A DNA stretch of 64,000 bases from Batrachochytrium dendrobatidis JAM81. Lineage: Eukaryota; Chytridiomycota; Chytridiomycetes; Rhizophydiales. This document shows, piece after piece, positions 34,165 to 45,828 of the stretch. A program made the position numbers and the translations under genes. Every line of letters starts with the position of its first letter. The stretch's first letter is position 1. Below the pieces are notes generated by a model. It made no database searches. It saw nothing but the letters and a program-made list of their open reading frames with translations, and had not been told where the DNA came from. The stretch is taken from assembly GCF_000203795.2 (NCBI RefSeq), contig NW_006281104.1:228278-292277 (forward strand). The letters are read 5' to 3'.

Positions 34165-37100
34165 TTAGGTTCTATAAAAACGAAAAATAGCAAGATAAAT
34201 GCCATATCCAAGAGCAAAAGTCCAGTAGGCTAGTGCAGACAGTACACCCACAAGATAATTCGAAACCAAATTAACCCACACCATCCCTAGTAAAACATTT
34301 GATCCGCTATAGAGTCCATCCTGACCACCACCCCATCCAAAAAACCCAGAAGTAGGAATCACGCCAGGGGGAACATGACCGGCCTGTATCTGTGCAATTG
34401 GATCAAACCCAAGCATAATACCTAGCAGAATAAACAGGGCAACAGTAGAAAATGTCGCATACGAACCAAACACAATTACAATCGCAGGATGAAACGTTCT
34501 TCTCATTGCAGTTCGGAATACTCTTCCTGCATCAACGCTATCACCTGATTGTCCAGTGATAGAATCGCGTTTACCTTGCAGTTGAACACGGAGCATTGTG
34601 AAATGCATTGGAAGATTTAGTAGTGTATTGGTTGTGAGTGTGATGATTGGGGAGGGTACAACCACTGCAAGCATAAGTTGTAGTTGTCTGTCTGCAGATA
34701 GCAATCGAAGACCAGAATACACAAGAATTTGATAGAGCAGCAAAGCGTTGGTTAAAATGTCAAAGAGAAGTAGCATGGCTTTAATCACAACTAATATGCC
34801 TAAAATAGGATTTTTTTTGACAAACGTGGTCACTCGCCATAGTCGAATGGTATGAAACATTACGGTGTAAAATAAGGCGATGCCGAATAGCACAAGCAGG
34901 ATTAAACTACTGTTTTGAGGATTGGTAAAATCTGAAAACTGATATTGTGTTTGTGCTAAACAATAGTATTAGCTATTTCAATTTGAATAAAATATGATGC
35001 ACCAATAGATATAGCAGCCACTCACTAATCGAGTTACGTGCGTTTGGATTTGCAACAATCTCTGTTAGTCGGTATCCATAGACTTTAAGAACCACGTTGG
35101 CCTATATTCGGTCAAGCCAGTGATTAATGCGCATTGTGGTCATTGGTAAAGACTTGTCAACAATACTCAAAGGATTAAAAAATGTACGAGATTTCAATTG
35201 ATTGTTTTACCAAAATAGGAAGTACATCAATAATAAGATCGTGGTCTGCAACGAGTGCCCATGGAGACCATGTTTTTTCAAGCTAAATTTACACATCAAT
35301 TGGCAACAATTAGTAGACATTAAATTTGCATTGCATTGATGCTCTATCATTTTGCACTCGTATCTTACCGGATCCCAATGACGTACATCCCAACAAAACC
35401 ACAATGTTTTTGGAAATGCTCTTAGAGCAGCAACAAGTATGTCCACAATCACAAAAACAATCGAGGCAGCCCAAAAACCAACAGCGTGTAGCTCTATCAT
35501 ATAGGGATTCTGTAAGGCCATGATTGCTGTATGGAGTGAATACCCAGCCGTGCACAAAGATCGCAAAAAATTAAACCACCGAAAAATCTTTAGTATCTTT
35601 TGTGACAATGGTAATGTATCCTTGATCTCGCTGGTAGTGAGTTCCAAAGACGATTGTTTTGGTTTTATGAATGATGAAAGCTCAAGTAGATCGTTATGCT
35701 TGCCCGTTCCTGGAATGTGATCTACTCCTAAAATAGCATCAAAGTCTTCATCATGAAGAGTTGTTGTTGATAGTGCATTTTGTGCGTTTGTTCCAGACTG
35801 TCCAATAGGAATGGGGTCCGCTTCACTCACTTGAATTTTCATATCTTGTTTTGTAATCGCGCAATGTTTGGGAAATGTTGGTTCACGCTCTACTTTGCTC
35901 TCTGGATCTGTAGCAGTTTTAATCAAGTTTGTTTGTGACTGATTTAAAGTTTGTTTTATAGGATCAACGGAAACCAGGATGGTTTTAGCAGTAGGTGGAT
36001 TCGGCATGCTTTTTTGCCGTGGGATACTGGGCTGTTGTGCTTCTCTATGCATGTTTTTGAATGAAATGGTTTGAGCTAGTGGCGGGTGAGAAATGACGCG
36101 AGCTGAATGACAGTCTTGTAGAGTTTCTCTAGAAGACTCAATCATACGATCTGGTATAATTTGATCCTGAATATTTTGATTGTATACAGTGCAATTAGGA
36201 GCGGTAACGCGCATCACACTTTGTTTGAGTACGTTCTGATTCATTTCAGCAATTGGTTGCATAGATCTAGTCTGTGATGTCGGTGTAATAACATTGAATC
36301 TATCTGATGCAGATGCACCCATAGTTTTACCGACTGCTTGCAAGTCACGCACATAAAAGTCTGACATAGATTTTTGTATGGCATCTCTTTTTTCTTGTTC
36401 ACGTCGAGCTTTTTCCTTCATGTAAAACTCGAGAGTTACCCACGAATCGCCATACGCTATCCATTCTTGCTGTCCAGCTTGGCTAGACTGTGTGGCGTAT
36501 GGTTGTGCAATTAAAGGTTCTGCAATGGCTTTACCTGTTATAGGTTGCAAAGATACCATAATTTTATCCTTCTTGTCTGCTCTCAAATAGGCTTGAGTGG
36601 ATGATGAGGCATTGTTGCGAGGTTCAACCATCAGTTGCGATTGATTTAGAATAGTGCAATCGCGCTCAGTAGCTGAGTAAAACACAGTTCCATTTTGTGC
36701 AGTATCATCAATCGGTCCAGGTCTTGGTTTACAAGACTCGATGGAAATTGATGTAGTTGGATGCGAATGAATGGTATGCTGTCCAGCAGGACCAGTTTGT
36801 ACCACAGGCATCCTTTCCGTATAAACTTTTATCTTGTTATGGATCTGCACAGTATTCGTTGTGCTAGTTTTGATCACATTTTTTTGAACTGTTTCTTGAT
36901 GTGGTGGTTCAGGTAGATTTTGTTTCGAGTGAGCATGGAGCTCCAATAATGCTTGGGTTTGTAGCGCCTGTGTTTTGACGATTCCTTCCAAAAGTTCAAT
37001 ACGTTTTTCAAGTCCTTCAGTATCTATATTTCCATGTAGTGTTTCTTTTATGTATTCTTTGGCTAGAATTTGTTCTGGGTTGGGAACTTCGATGATAGAA

Positions 37101-37687
37101 TCAAGTTTGGAGATATCTGCTAATGGAGATTGAAGCGTACCCCAAAACTGAAAACTGTTGAATTCTGGCTTTGCAAAAGTGGACTGGACCGATTGAGTGC
37201 GTTTTCTGGAAACAGTTTGTGTTTGGCCAATTTTTTGCAGAGTTGGATGAAGCATAACCTCGATATTAGCTAGCTGATCATGGATGGATTGTTCAGCTGC
37301 TGTTGTGTGTCTGGTAGTTTGGGGCTGGTTAGAATTGGATACACTTGAAATATCATTGGATAATTCTCTTGCACGGCGGAGTCTAAGTGTATTAAAAGCA
37401 GACATGTATTCATTTTGACTTTTGGATATATCGGTCATAGCAGATGGTCCATTGCTTAATTGTCCAGAGCTATCGAGGTTGCCATTCAACGCGTTTACGG
37501 CAGCTGCATCTACTGATACCTCATTCTCGTTTATTGTACTGACGATCCGGCTGTTTGAACTGGATAATATGTGCTCTTGAACGGCTCTCGCTAATAGTTG
37601 AACACGTTTCTGCATGCAGACAAAGTCTGGCTCGTCCATTCCAGTAGCTTTTTTGTCACTTGCAGAATGAACACTTTGGTCAGACAT
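34165..37687 (-). CDS. Membrane protein of 1085 residues with long disordered N-terminus
   Basis: Four exons (37687-35369, 35282-35211, 35101-35026, 34955-34165) join in frame. The first ~690 residues are polar and Gln/Ser/Thr-rich (start MSDQSVHSAS), with a short helix around residue 240 (LEKRIELLEGIVKTQ). The C-terminal ~390 residues hold about six to eight hydrophobic segments, for example FWAASIVFVIVDILVAAL, LILLVLFGIALFYTVMF, ILVVIKAMLLLFDIL, LMLAVVVPSPIITLTTN and VALFILLGIMLGF. A Trp-rich loop (WDPLEKTWSPWALV) spans an exon junction. No signal peptide is seen. It may be a membrane-anchored scaffold; that is only inference from the architecture. I recognise no family. Confidence 0.7.
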
Positions 37688-38048
37688 GCCTGAATAGATG
37701 GTATGGTCAATCAAAGAATACTACAAAACAGCGTTTGGCTTATTAAATGTGGCTTTAGTTTTGGGTTATCAGTGATGGGCTGATTTATGTTGTTTGATTC
37801 AAAGCCACACAAGGCACGACAAGGGCCAAAGTAACATTTCAAATAGCATTTTTCCATTAAAACATTAGACTGCCAAAAATTATGATCAAGCTTGTCAAGT
37901 AGCATTGTAACTGAATTATAACTCCGACAAGATGATGAACAGGCATTTGATTTACACTTCTTTTTCATATTGTTCAATCTTTATTTGAAAATAAAGGTTA
38001 GACTTGTGTTACTGGCATTCTAAAGTTTGGAATCAAACATGCTTTTGT
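37688..38048. other. Intergenic, promoter side of the membrane-protein gene
   Basis: A minus-strand 88-codon Cys-rich stretch (37711-37977) is present but has no clear domain or homologue I know. I treat the region as non-coding. Confidence 0.45.
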
Positions 38049-41000
38049 CTATTCAGTTGTATCGGTTAAAAATGCAAAAGAATTCAAATGAGCAATGGAT
38101 TGAGTGCATGGGCTTGCTTCATCTTGTGTCTCGTGTATACATTCAATGAGACTTTGAGCATCATTTGCTTTGGATAGATCACCATTCCTGGTACCTTTTG
38201 AACCAGAGGCATTTGATACTGATGTATGATGAAGCTTCTGCCAATTCTGAAAATCCAGATTTATATGCATGGACGAAAAGTTGGATGGGCGATAAACAAG
38301 AAGCAACTTTCCATAATTGACCATACCAAGTAGCATGCTGGCAGCGCGGTGTACATCGGGTCTTGCAGTTTTTGAAGTCAGGAATCCTCGTTGAATAGCA
38401 AATGCTTCACAGATTGTCCAACCACTCCAGAGAAACGTTGCTTGAGATTGAGCTAAAGTTTTGTTGATGCTCTTGTCAAAAGTGGCATATGCAGGTGGTT
38501 TCAAGTGCAAAATGTCCGGAATGGGGATTCGCTCAGCCAGATATGATATGACGGAACAGGGCTCTCGAACTTGTGCAATTCGATACATTCCTGCTAGAAT
38601 CTAAAATATTCAATAAATTTAAACTTTCAATATCAAAATAGATTACTTTTGCCCATTAAAAGGCACAGAGATGTGTGCAATCAAGGGCCATCTCACCTGA
38701 GCAGGTTTAGATATCTTTAGCGGAAACACTATTCCAGGACAATCACACAAACGGATCCGTTTGCTTAGGTGTAGTGTCTGAAAATGCTTAGTATGTCCTG
38801 GTGTTTTTGACGTCGGTACTACCGTGCGACCCATTATACCATTAATCAAGGACGATTTTCCTACGTTTCTAATGTTTCATACAAACAATTCAACCGGTAC
38901 CAGTCAAAAGTGTTAATTTAATGGTAACCCAAAACAACAAGAGCTCAATTTGAATAAAGTTGCACACAACTACTTACGGATGGCCAACCAATCCAATCGT
39001 AATCAAATCGGCTCGAGAAGTAATACTTTCTGAAATACTTTGATTCTCCTGACCCAAATCTAGCTGAAATGATTCTTTGCTTTTACTAGCATCATTCTCA
39101 ATATCTGTATCTTGGATGCAAGTAATAGATACACTTTTAGGAACTTGCTGTCTTCGTCTCGATCGCCCCAAAAAGCTTTCTGTACATTCTTTGCGTTCAA
39201 TAACATCGCTTGCCTGCTTTTCCCGTTTATTAATATCTTTTTGCATTTGATCCATCAACTCTGCCCAATTAATTTCAATTCCGTTTTTGTCAAATTTGAC
39301 TTTGCTACATTCCTCAATGATTTGAAGTGCACCAACTGCATGTGCGTATCGTTTCGACTTTGGCTGCTTTCCTTTTATTAGAGTACCTTGCATTGAGTCT
39401 GTAAATAAATTTAGCTTCCAATTAATATCATCACGACATGGAAAGATTCATTTCCAAAACCAGTGAGTACAGTTGTTGGCTGTAAATGGCTAGGTATAGT
39501 AAAACTTTACCTTGAACATTAAACACATCACGAGAGTAGCAGCTAAACTCTACAATGTGGATACCAGAGTACCGATTCTGAAAGTATTCTTTCCATGCAG
39601 CCAATATTGGTGCAGGTACTAGATCAATCTAATATTTGTTGCAGACATGACAATGTCAAAGCTATACACATTAGATATTTTTACATGTATTTTCCAGATT
39701 ATACAAGTGATGTACCTTGTTGAACACCAATATAAGAGTACGCTTCATTTCCACTACGATATAGTTGTACAGGGTTGGTGGGAAATGTAGAATGGGATGT
39801 CGTGAATCTACAATAAAAAGGATAATGTCGCTAAAACAGTCTATATACGTCAGTCGACTTTTGAACGCGATCACCTGCATGAAATCATGATGGTATTCAA
39901 ATCAAAACTACTTACGATACTTCTACTACTCGCCATAATTGTCTCCATACCTGATTCCAGTATAAAACAACGGATTATGAATTTAAATTGGGGTTTCAAA
40001 ATATCGTTGCATTAGAGTTATACAGATTAGATTGTATGAGAAACACACCTCAAGATTCTGTTCAAAGTATCCCAAGCTGTCTGGATCAAATCTACGATTA
40101 ACCCCATCAAGCCACCATTTGAAGTATTCAGATTCACGCTTTTCTAGTGTTTCTTTCGAGTCGCTATGATTCCAATGTGGCCGCTTAGGAAAGTCGATCA
40201 TATCGCCTGACGGATAGAGATCTTCAAACCCAATTTCCAGTACAGTCTGAATCAATCAAAATACAATGGTTTAGTGCTATTGAAATGTTGATGGCATAGG
40301 ATAAAAATAGACTACCTGCGGCAATGGAGTGATTGGAGATTGAGAAGCCAATCGCATTGCTTGAATGGCATCTAGCTCGACCTTGGCAAACACGGATTCG
40401 AAATGACTTGCTTTGGAGCTATAAGGAATCCTAAAATGGATTAGTGATGATCATGTATAGGCCTAGACTTGACAAGGGTTGGTGTAACTCACCGACTGTC
40501 AGTAGACGATATGCATGGAGTTATTTTTGTTCGAGTTTGCTCTTGATGGACATGAGATGCATTACGACCCGAACTATTGCGAGCAGGACTATGACAATGA
40601 GCAGCGCTCCTAGCATCGACCGACTCAATCTCCTTTGATTCTTGTATTGATTCGCTCGACTCTTTTTGCAGGTGTTCTTGTCTGCTCGTAACTCTGCAAC
40701 AATAGATGCTGCTGTGGGCAGAGACTGGTGGATGCGAGACAGTCCCAGCCGTCTGTGTCGGTATGCATCCATGCGAGTCTTGTCGAGACTGCTGCAATGG
40801 GTGTCCTTCACTGTTTCTTCCATCACTGTAATCAGTGGATCTATCCGGCTCTCTCTCTCTCTCCTTCTGTTCCTCATTGTATGTGTCATCTCTATCCACA
40901 CGGTTTAAAAGTGTATCTTTGCACACACCACAAGTATCTGATACTGGAGTGTTTGAAACTGCTACCTTGTCCCGTTTACGCTGTCGTTTATCTTGCAGCT

Positions 41001-41052
41001 GAGCCTTTTTCTTTTTAGCAGAGAATGGTATGGCTCTTGCTGCTTGGTGCAT
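38049..41052 (-). CDS. GNL1: Circularly permuted GTPase, GNL1/HSR1 family
   Basis: At least nine exons on the minus strand. It starts MHQAARAIPFSAKKKKAQLQ, a basic leader like the GNL1 start (PFSxKxKKxQLQ). The GTPase motifs come in the permuted order of YlqF/YawG proteins: G4 as NK-ID at an exon junction (near 39690), then G1 split by an intron (GLVGHP | NVGKSSLI), then SKTPGHTKHFQT (G2) and CDCPGIVFP (G3). The blocks VDSRHPILHFPP and YRIAQVREPCSVISYLAERIP match animal GNL1. The acidic C-terminal tail of animal GNL1 is replaced by a polar one. Relatives act in ribosome assembly or nucleolar traffic. Confidence 0.92.
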
Positions 41053-41521
41053 TCCAAGATATACTCGATAAAACGACCGTTTTTATCAACCGTCTTTGTA
41101 GTAATGGCAAGTGATTTTGATTACTGTTTATTGGCTAAACTCGAACAGCTTCCATCAAACTTGGCCAATTCTAGCTTCATCTCATCCTACACAGTCCAAT
41201 CGAATCACCCATATTTGCTTCATTTGATATAAGCAAATTGCTTGGTTGGAGCAGCAAAAAATGATGGTGGTTTGGATTGAAGATCATTTGAATTGGCAGA
41301 TAAAAGGATATTCTGTTGAAAGTTTAAATATATAAAGGGTAACTTGGAATCAAAGTTTCAATATTATCAGCAACAGGTTGATGCATGATAAGGAATCACG
41401 TACGCAAAGGATTTTGTTCAAAACAGCCGCCTGGGTGTATAGTATATACTTATATACAGGATCGGAAGGGAATCGATAAGTTGAAGTACTGAAACGAAAG
41501 GATAGCAGTCTCTAATTAAAA
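41053..41521. other. Intergenic between two minus-strand genes
   Basis: GNL1 promoter side and the 3' flank of the kinase. A 42-codon plus-strand frame at 41104-41232 (MASDFDYC...) is too short to call. Confidence 0.45.
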
Positions 41522-43267
41522 TTAGGGTTTGGCATCCGCTGAGGGTGGTGAATAGTGGAGTGGTTGGGGTATCGATTCAAACCATGGGTGACACAGAATC
41601 TGATCGGCAGTCGGCCGTTGCGATGCATGCTTTTGAAGCATCCATCCTAAAAGATCCATACACTTTGGGGACGATGGAAATCTTGGCGGCTTGTATGCGC
41701 AGGACTTGGCTTGCTCACTGGATGCAAACGGAACCTCTCCATACAGAATGGTATACTGTCGTAAACATACATAGATTTAGAGTCGACGAGTAAATTGCGT
41801 CAGTAAACAAGATACGTTGTAAATCTTCAACCAACTATTAGCTTACCAAAAGGATTCCTAATGCCCATACGTCAGTTGGCTTTCCTCGATACTTTTCTCC
41901 TCGTAAAATCTCAGGACTAGCATATTGAATGGTTCCCTGAAATCGATCAAATAAAAAGTTTGGATCGCTGGATTCCACAGCTGCAGACCCAAAATCAATG
42001 ATTTTGACATGGAAACTGCCATCAATGACAATATTCTCATCCTTGATATCTCGATGAACAACTCCTTTGCAATGAAGATACCGTATTGCTTGAACCACTT
42101 GAAAAAATATACCTTTGGCGCTTTCTTCTGGAATTCTATCATATTGCTCAATGCACCTACAATGAAAATGCATCAGTAAATATAAATAAAGGTACAACAA
42201 TGTGAAAAAACACGCTTGGAATTATTTGTAAATTAAAGTAATGATTGCATTTGGATAGTAGAAATCAAGCAAGTTTGTCAAGACGGTTAAACTTACTCAA
42301 AAAGATCCATTGATGGTCTGCGAGCAAGTTTTGCTGGAAAGGGGCAAGTAACGGATCTTTGAAATATAGGTTGCTTTAAATCCAAAGTGCTGTTGTTAGG
42401 TGTGACGTATGGAGAATGAAGAACAGGCTCAGCCGATACAGGAAAAACAGGCTACAGTATGTTTAACACATCATGTTAGTAACTAGACTTTAATAGATAG
42501 ACTCGGTTATGTGCATAATGCATGACTAATCATATGTGCCACACTTGAAGATTGGTGCTTTGGCTTCATAATCAAGTTTTTTGCCAACAATGTTGATGTT
42601 GCATTGAATATGTAATTGAGATACCAAATTCAAATCATATTTAATGTATAATTTGAGCCTTTTAAAAAAGCACACAAAACAGCTCAACTCAACTTACCAC
42701 TTGTGCCACACTGGATTGAGTTAGTCTTGATTGAATTTGATCTTTTGATGCCACCCATTGCGATCCATGTAGCTCAGTGACAAAGTATACAAACTTGTGG
42801 TCCGAATATACTGCGACATACGAAATGATGTTTGTGTGGCGACAATGGCGAAGAAAATAAACCTCTATTGGAATCACACCTAATTGAGGATCTCGTACCC
42901 ATCCATCCGAGGCTACGCGAGATTTGAGAATAAACTTGGCTGCTACTTCTTTTCCTGTATGGCGATCCAATGCGCCTAAAACAAACCCAAAACCGCCTGA
43001 TCCAAGTTCAGAAATAAGCTCAAATCGGTCGGCAAACTCTTTAAGAAGCGTATGTCCTGCTAGTTGCTTTTCTGCCATTGAAGGCTGGGTTTGATTATCC
43101 TGCACCTGTGCCGAAATGGAACTTGCTTTTTCGGGAGTAGCTCTATATAATGTACCGGATTTAGGTAGTGGAGGTATGGGGACAGATGGCATCTGTGAAA
43201 AACAGTGATAAGTGTGAGCAAATTCAGTTGATGGATAGGACACAGTGCGTGCCAAAGAAGTTGGCAT
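41522..43267 (-). CDS. PAS-kinase-type Ser/Thr kinase
   Basis: Exons at about 43267-42700, 42460-42297, 42160-41847 and 41755-41522 give a complete kinase domain: glycine loop LGSGGFG, lysine in VAAKFI, catalytic HRDIKDEN, DFG in IIDFGSAAV, TIQYASPE in place of APE, then ILYGEVPF and RPTADQILCHPW. The HRDIKDENIVI and IDFGSAA blocks and the strong gap between lobes are typical of PASK/PSK kinases, which sense nutrients and control sugar storage and translation. I see no PAS domain. A 329-codon frame upstream (43836-44779) may be its N-terminus, joined at TTTTTCACAG before the internal Met; then the start at 43267 would be only an alternative. Confidence 0.8.
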
Positions 43268-43835
43268 GATTAGGATTAGGTATGGCAGTAGAAAATAATG
43301 GTTTGAGATTTGAGAAAGACAACGAGTATAGTTGTATTGTCCTGATTTATACAGTTTCAGTGTTTACATGTGACTATTTTGAGCATTGTAGAGTAAGCAA
43401 ATCAATGCTAACATGACTCGGATTGATCAAAACAAAGAATTCCATTTCGGCAACAAAGTCCAGCTATTTTTGTTTTTTGGAACTGTTGCTGTGCACTGAT
43501 TAAAATTCAGCCGAAATGAGTATATTTGGTGATGAAAAGACTGCTTATCACAGGTCAAAGCAGCCCTTGCGAGGCGCGCATTGGACTTTAAAATACATGA
43601 TTAAACAATCATGACATATAGTTGTGTAACGTACGCAAAATTTGGTTGAATAGTACAACTGAATTAATCAAAGTAGAGTAAATGAAATCTAAACTCAAGG
43701 AAATATAGATGCCATTTGAAAACGATAGTCTTGTAGTTTGTATATTTCAAGGTCACGTTGATTAAAGAGACACTTGAAGAATAAAGACTTCAAGATTGGT
43801 AAAAGGGATGCAAACTACTCGAGTATAAAATAAGA

Positions 43836-44779
43836 GTAGATATAATTACCTGGTGTTTCAAGTAGACCGAGTGACTCGGCTTACCCTGTGATAAAGAATG
43901 AGTCAGTTGTGGACGGTTGACAGTAGTAGATTTGGTTGATAGATTCGGTTGTGAATAAGAAGTTTGTTCATGCTGTTTGAGCATTGGCTGATGATATTTT
44001 AATAAAGGTTGCAATTGTAGATGTTCTTGTGATGAATAGATAAGTGGCTTGTGCATGGGCTGGGTGGCAGCCAGGGTAACGTCTAGTGCCACTGACGCGT
44101 CGGTCGCGTCTGACTGATTCAATGCACAGTGTTTGTCGGAAGAAAGTTCATGTGGTGATGATGTTGTAATCGATGGGTTAATATGTTCTGTTGCTTTCGA
44201 TACAGCCTTGATGTTATGGATCGGTTGCAGCACTGAAAAAGCTTTTTTCAAGTTTTCATGGTTTACAACAACTGCTGAATCTGGCGTTTTTTCCAATGTA
44301 TCAATATCAACTATGCTGAAATTGGCTTCATCGTTTGTTGATAGTGCTTTGGTCATGTCTTTTCTTTGAGTACTGTAGAGCTTTCCATTGCTGCTGTTTT
44401 CTTCTACGACTGACTTTTCCAGGAGTGGAGCAAGTGTTGTTTTCATTAGGCTAGATCGTTGAGTATATGAAGTTGGCATCGGAACAGTAAGTTTCATGCA
44501 TAATGGTTTTTTTCTATAGTTGCTACTGATCTGATTTGGTTCTTCCTCATTGACTTGAGATGCTTTGGTTGCTGCAAGTGTAGCACGTGAAATAGAGTTG
44601 CTAAATCTGATGCTCGAATTTACCTTGCTACAGTAATTGGAGTTGGCATGAGTTTCAATACGGTCTGTGTTCAGATCTAACTGGCAAGATATGTGGTTAT
44701 GATCAGATTGTGTCGATAGTCCAGTTTTGCAAAAAAGAGTTGAGCATGCTTGTCCAGGTGTTCCAGCTAGTGGCGACAT
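43836..44779 (-). CDS. Ser/Thr/Gln-rich frame, possibly the kinase N-terminus
   Basis: An open frame from ATG 44779 for about 314 codons to a possible donor (CACCAG then GTAATT) near 43836; it stays open to 43790. The sequence is polar and disordered (MSPLAGTPGQACSTLF at the start, HSLSQGKPSHSVYLKHQ at the end) with many S/T-P sites and no domain. It has the same strand as the kinase, and an in-frame acceptor at 43193 would join them across a roughly 640-bp intron. Joining is inferred. If separate, it is an unknown protein. Confidence 0.5.
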
Positions 44780-45372
44780 GTTGATCTGGTTAATAGGCGA
44801 CTGAATCTTACAAAGGTCAATATTTGGTGTGTTGAAAACACAAGTAGACTGACAGAGCGTGAGACTGCTTACTATTTACGGCTCGAGTTTCGTTAAACCA
44901 ATTTTTGGCTGACTTTGTGACAACAGCGATAGAGTTCTTTATCGAGTTTTACTAACCCTACAATATACGTATAAATGAGTCGCTTAATGAAAACACATCG
45001 AGTCCTCTTTCACATAACTCTTATCTGGAATAAGAGTTGGAAAAATGAATTAAAGTACTTTTAAAATAAACCCCAGTCACTTACTCGAGTTGTACAACCT
45101 GAATCTGAGTGGAATAGAATTCAGCCCTTTTAATTAAAAAAGATGAACGATGCAGCAATAAATAGCGGAATTTGGATAAATTGACCGCACTCTAGAACAA
45201 GAAAGTTTAATGGTATGCGAAAATAGTATCTGAAAACGACGTCACTAACCAAATTGCAATATGAGCAAATTAGCCAGCGGTTCAAACGGAAGATTTGAAT
45301 CTGTGCTTGGATCTCGGAGGCGCAATACTGATTTTAAAGTCAAAGCAAATAACAAATGTGATGGATTGAGAA
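44780..45372. other. Intergenic, no gene seen
   Basis: Divergent region before a MITE and the CHL1 start. No repeats or RNA genes seen. Confidence 0.5.
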
Positions 45373-45820
45373 TTACAGCCGCATTACGGAAATAAAACGC
45401 CAAATAAGGATACCAAAGTACATAATAAATAGTCAATCTCATGAAATGATTGGTACCAAACTTACAGCAGATTTATTGAACATTGTCTTCTAAACAAATG
45501 CTCAAGCAGCATTCACGTCTTTGTTCCAGCAATCTCATTCCTGACTTGTCAATCTCCAGCTCTCTTTTACAAACCAAATGTTGCGTGGTCAGTATAGAAA
45601 CAGCACTTGGTGACTGTACAATGTAAGAACATGCCAAACGAGGACAATCTCAATTTAAAACTATAGTTTGATTGCATGAGCATCATATGATGAACATTGT
45701 GTTTATATTGGAAAATTGGCAATGTTTATCAAAGCCGGTTTTAGCAACTGCAACAAATATTAATCATTATTTATTCCGGAATCGCTTCAAGTGTTCTGTT
45801 TTGCGTGAATACAACTGTAA
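45373..45820. mobile_element. MITE copy g, ending 8 bp before CHL1
   Basis: The left end TTACAGCCGCATTACGG and right end GCGTGAATACAACTGTAA form an inverted pair; TA lies at both tips, as for a TA target duplication. The right end is eight bases from the CHL1 ATG, so the proximal promoter and leader of CHL1 would be MITE sequence. Confidence 0.75.
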
Positions 45821-45828
45821 TCTATAGC

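Noticed and set aside
37711..37977. An 88-codon Cys-rich minus-strand frame
   Set aside because: No ATG context or known family, and it lies in the expected promoter of the membrane-protein gene. It could be real but is unsupported.
41104..41232. A 42-codon frame divergent from GNL1
   Set aside because: Too short, with no recognisable sequence.
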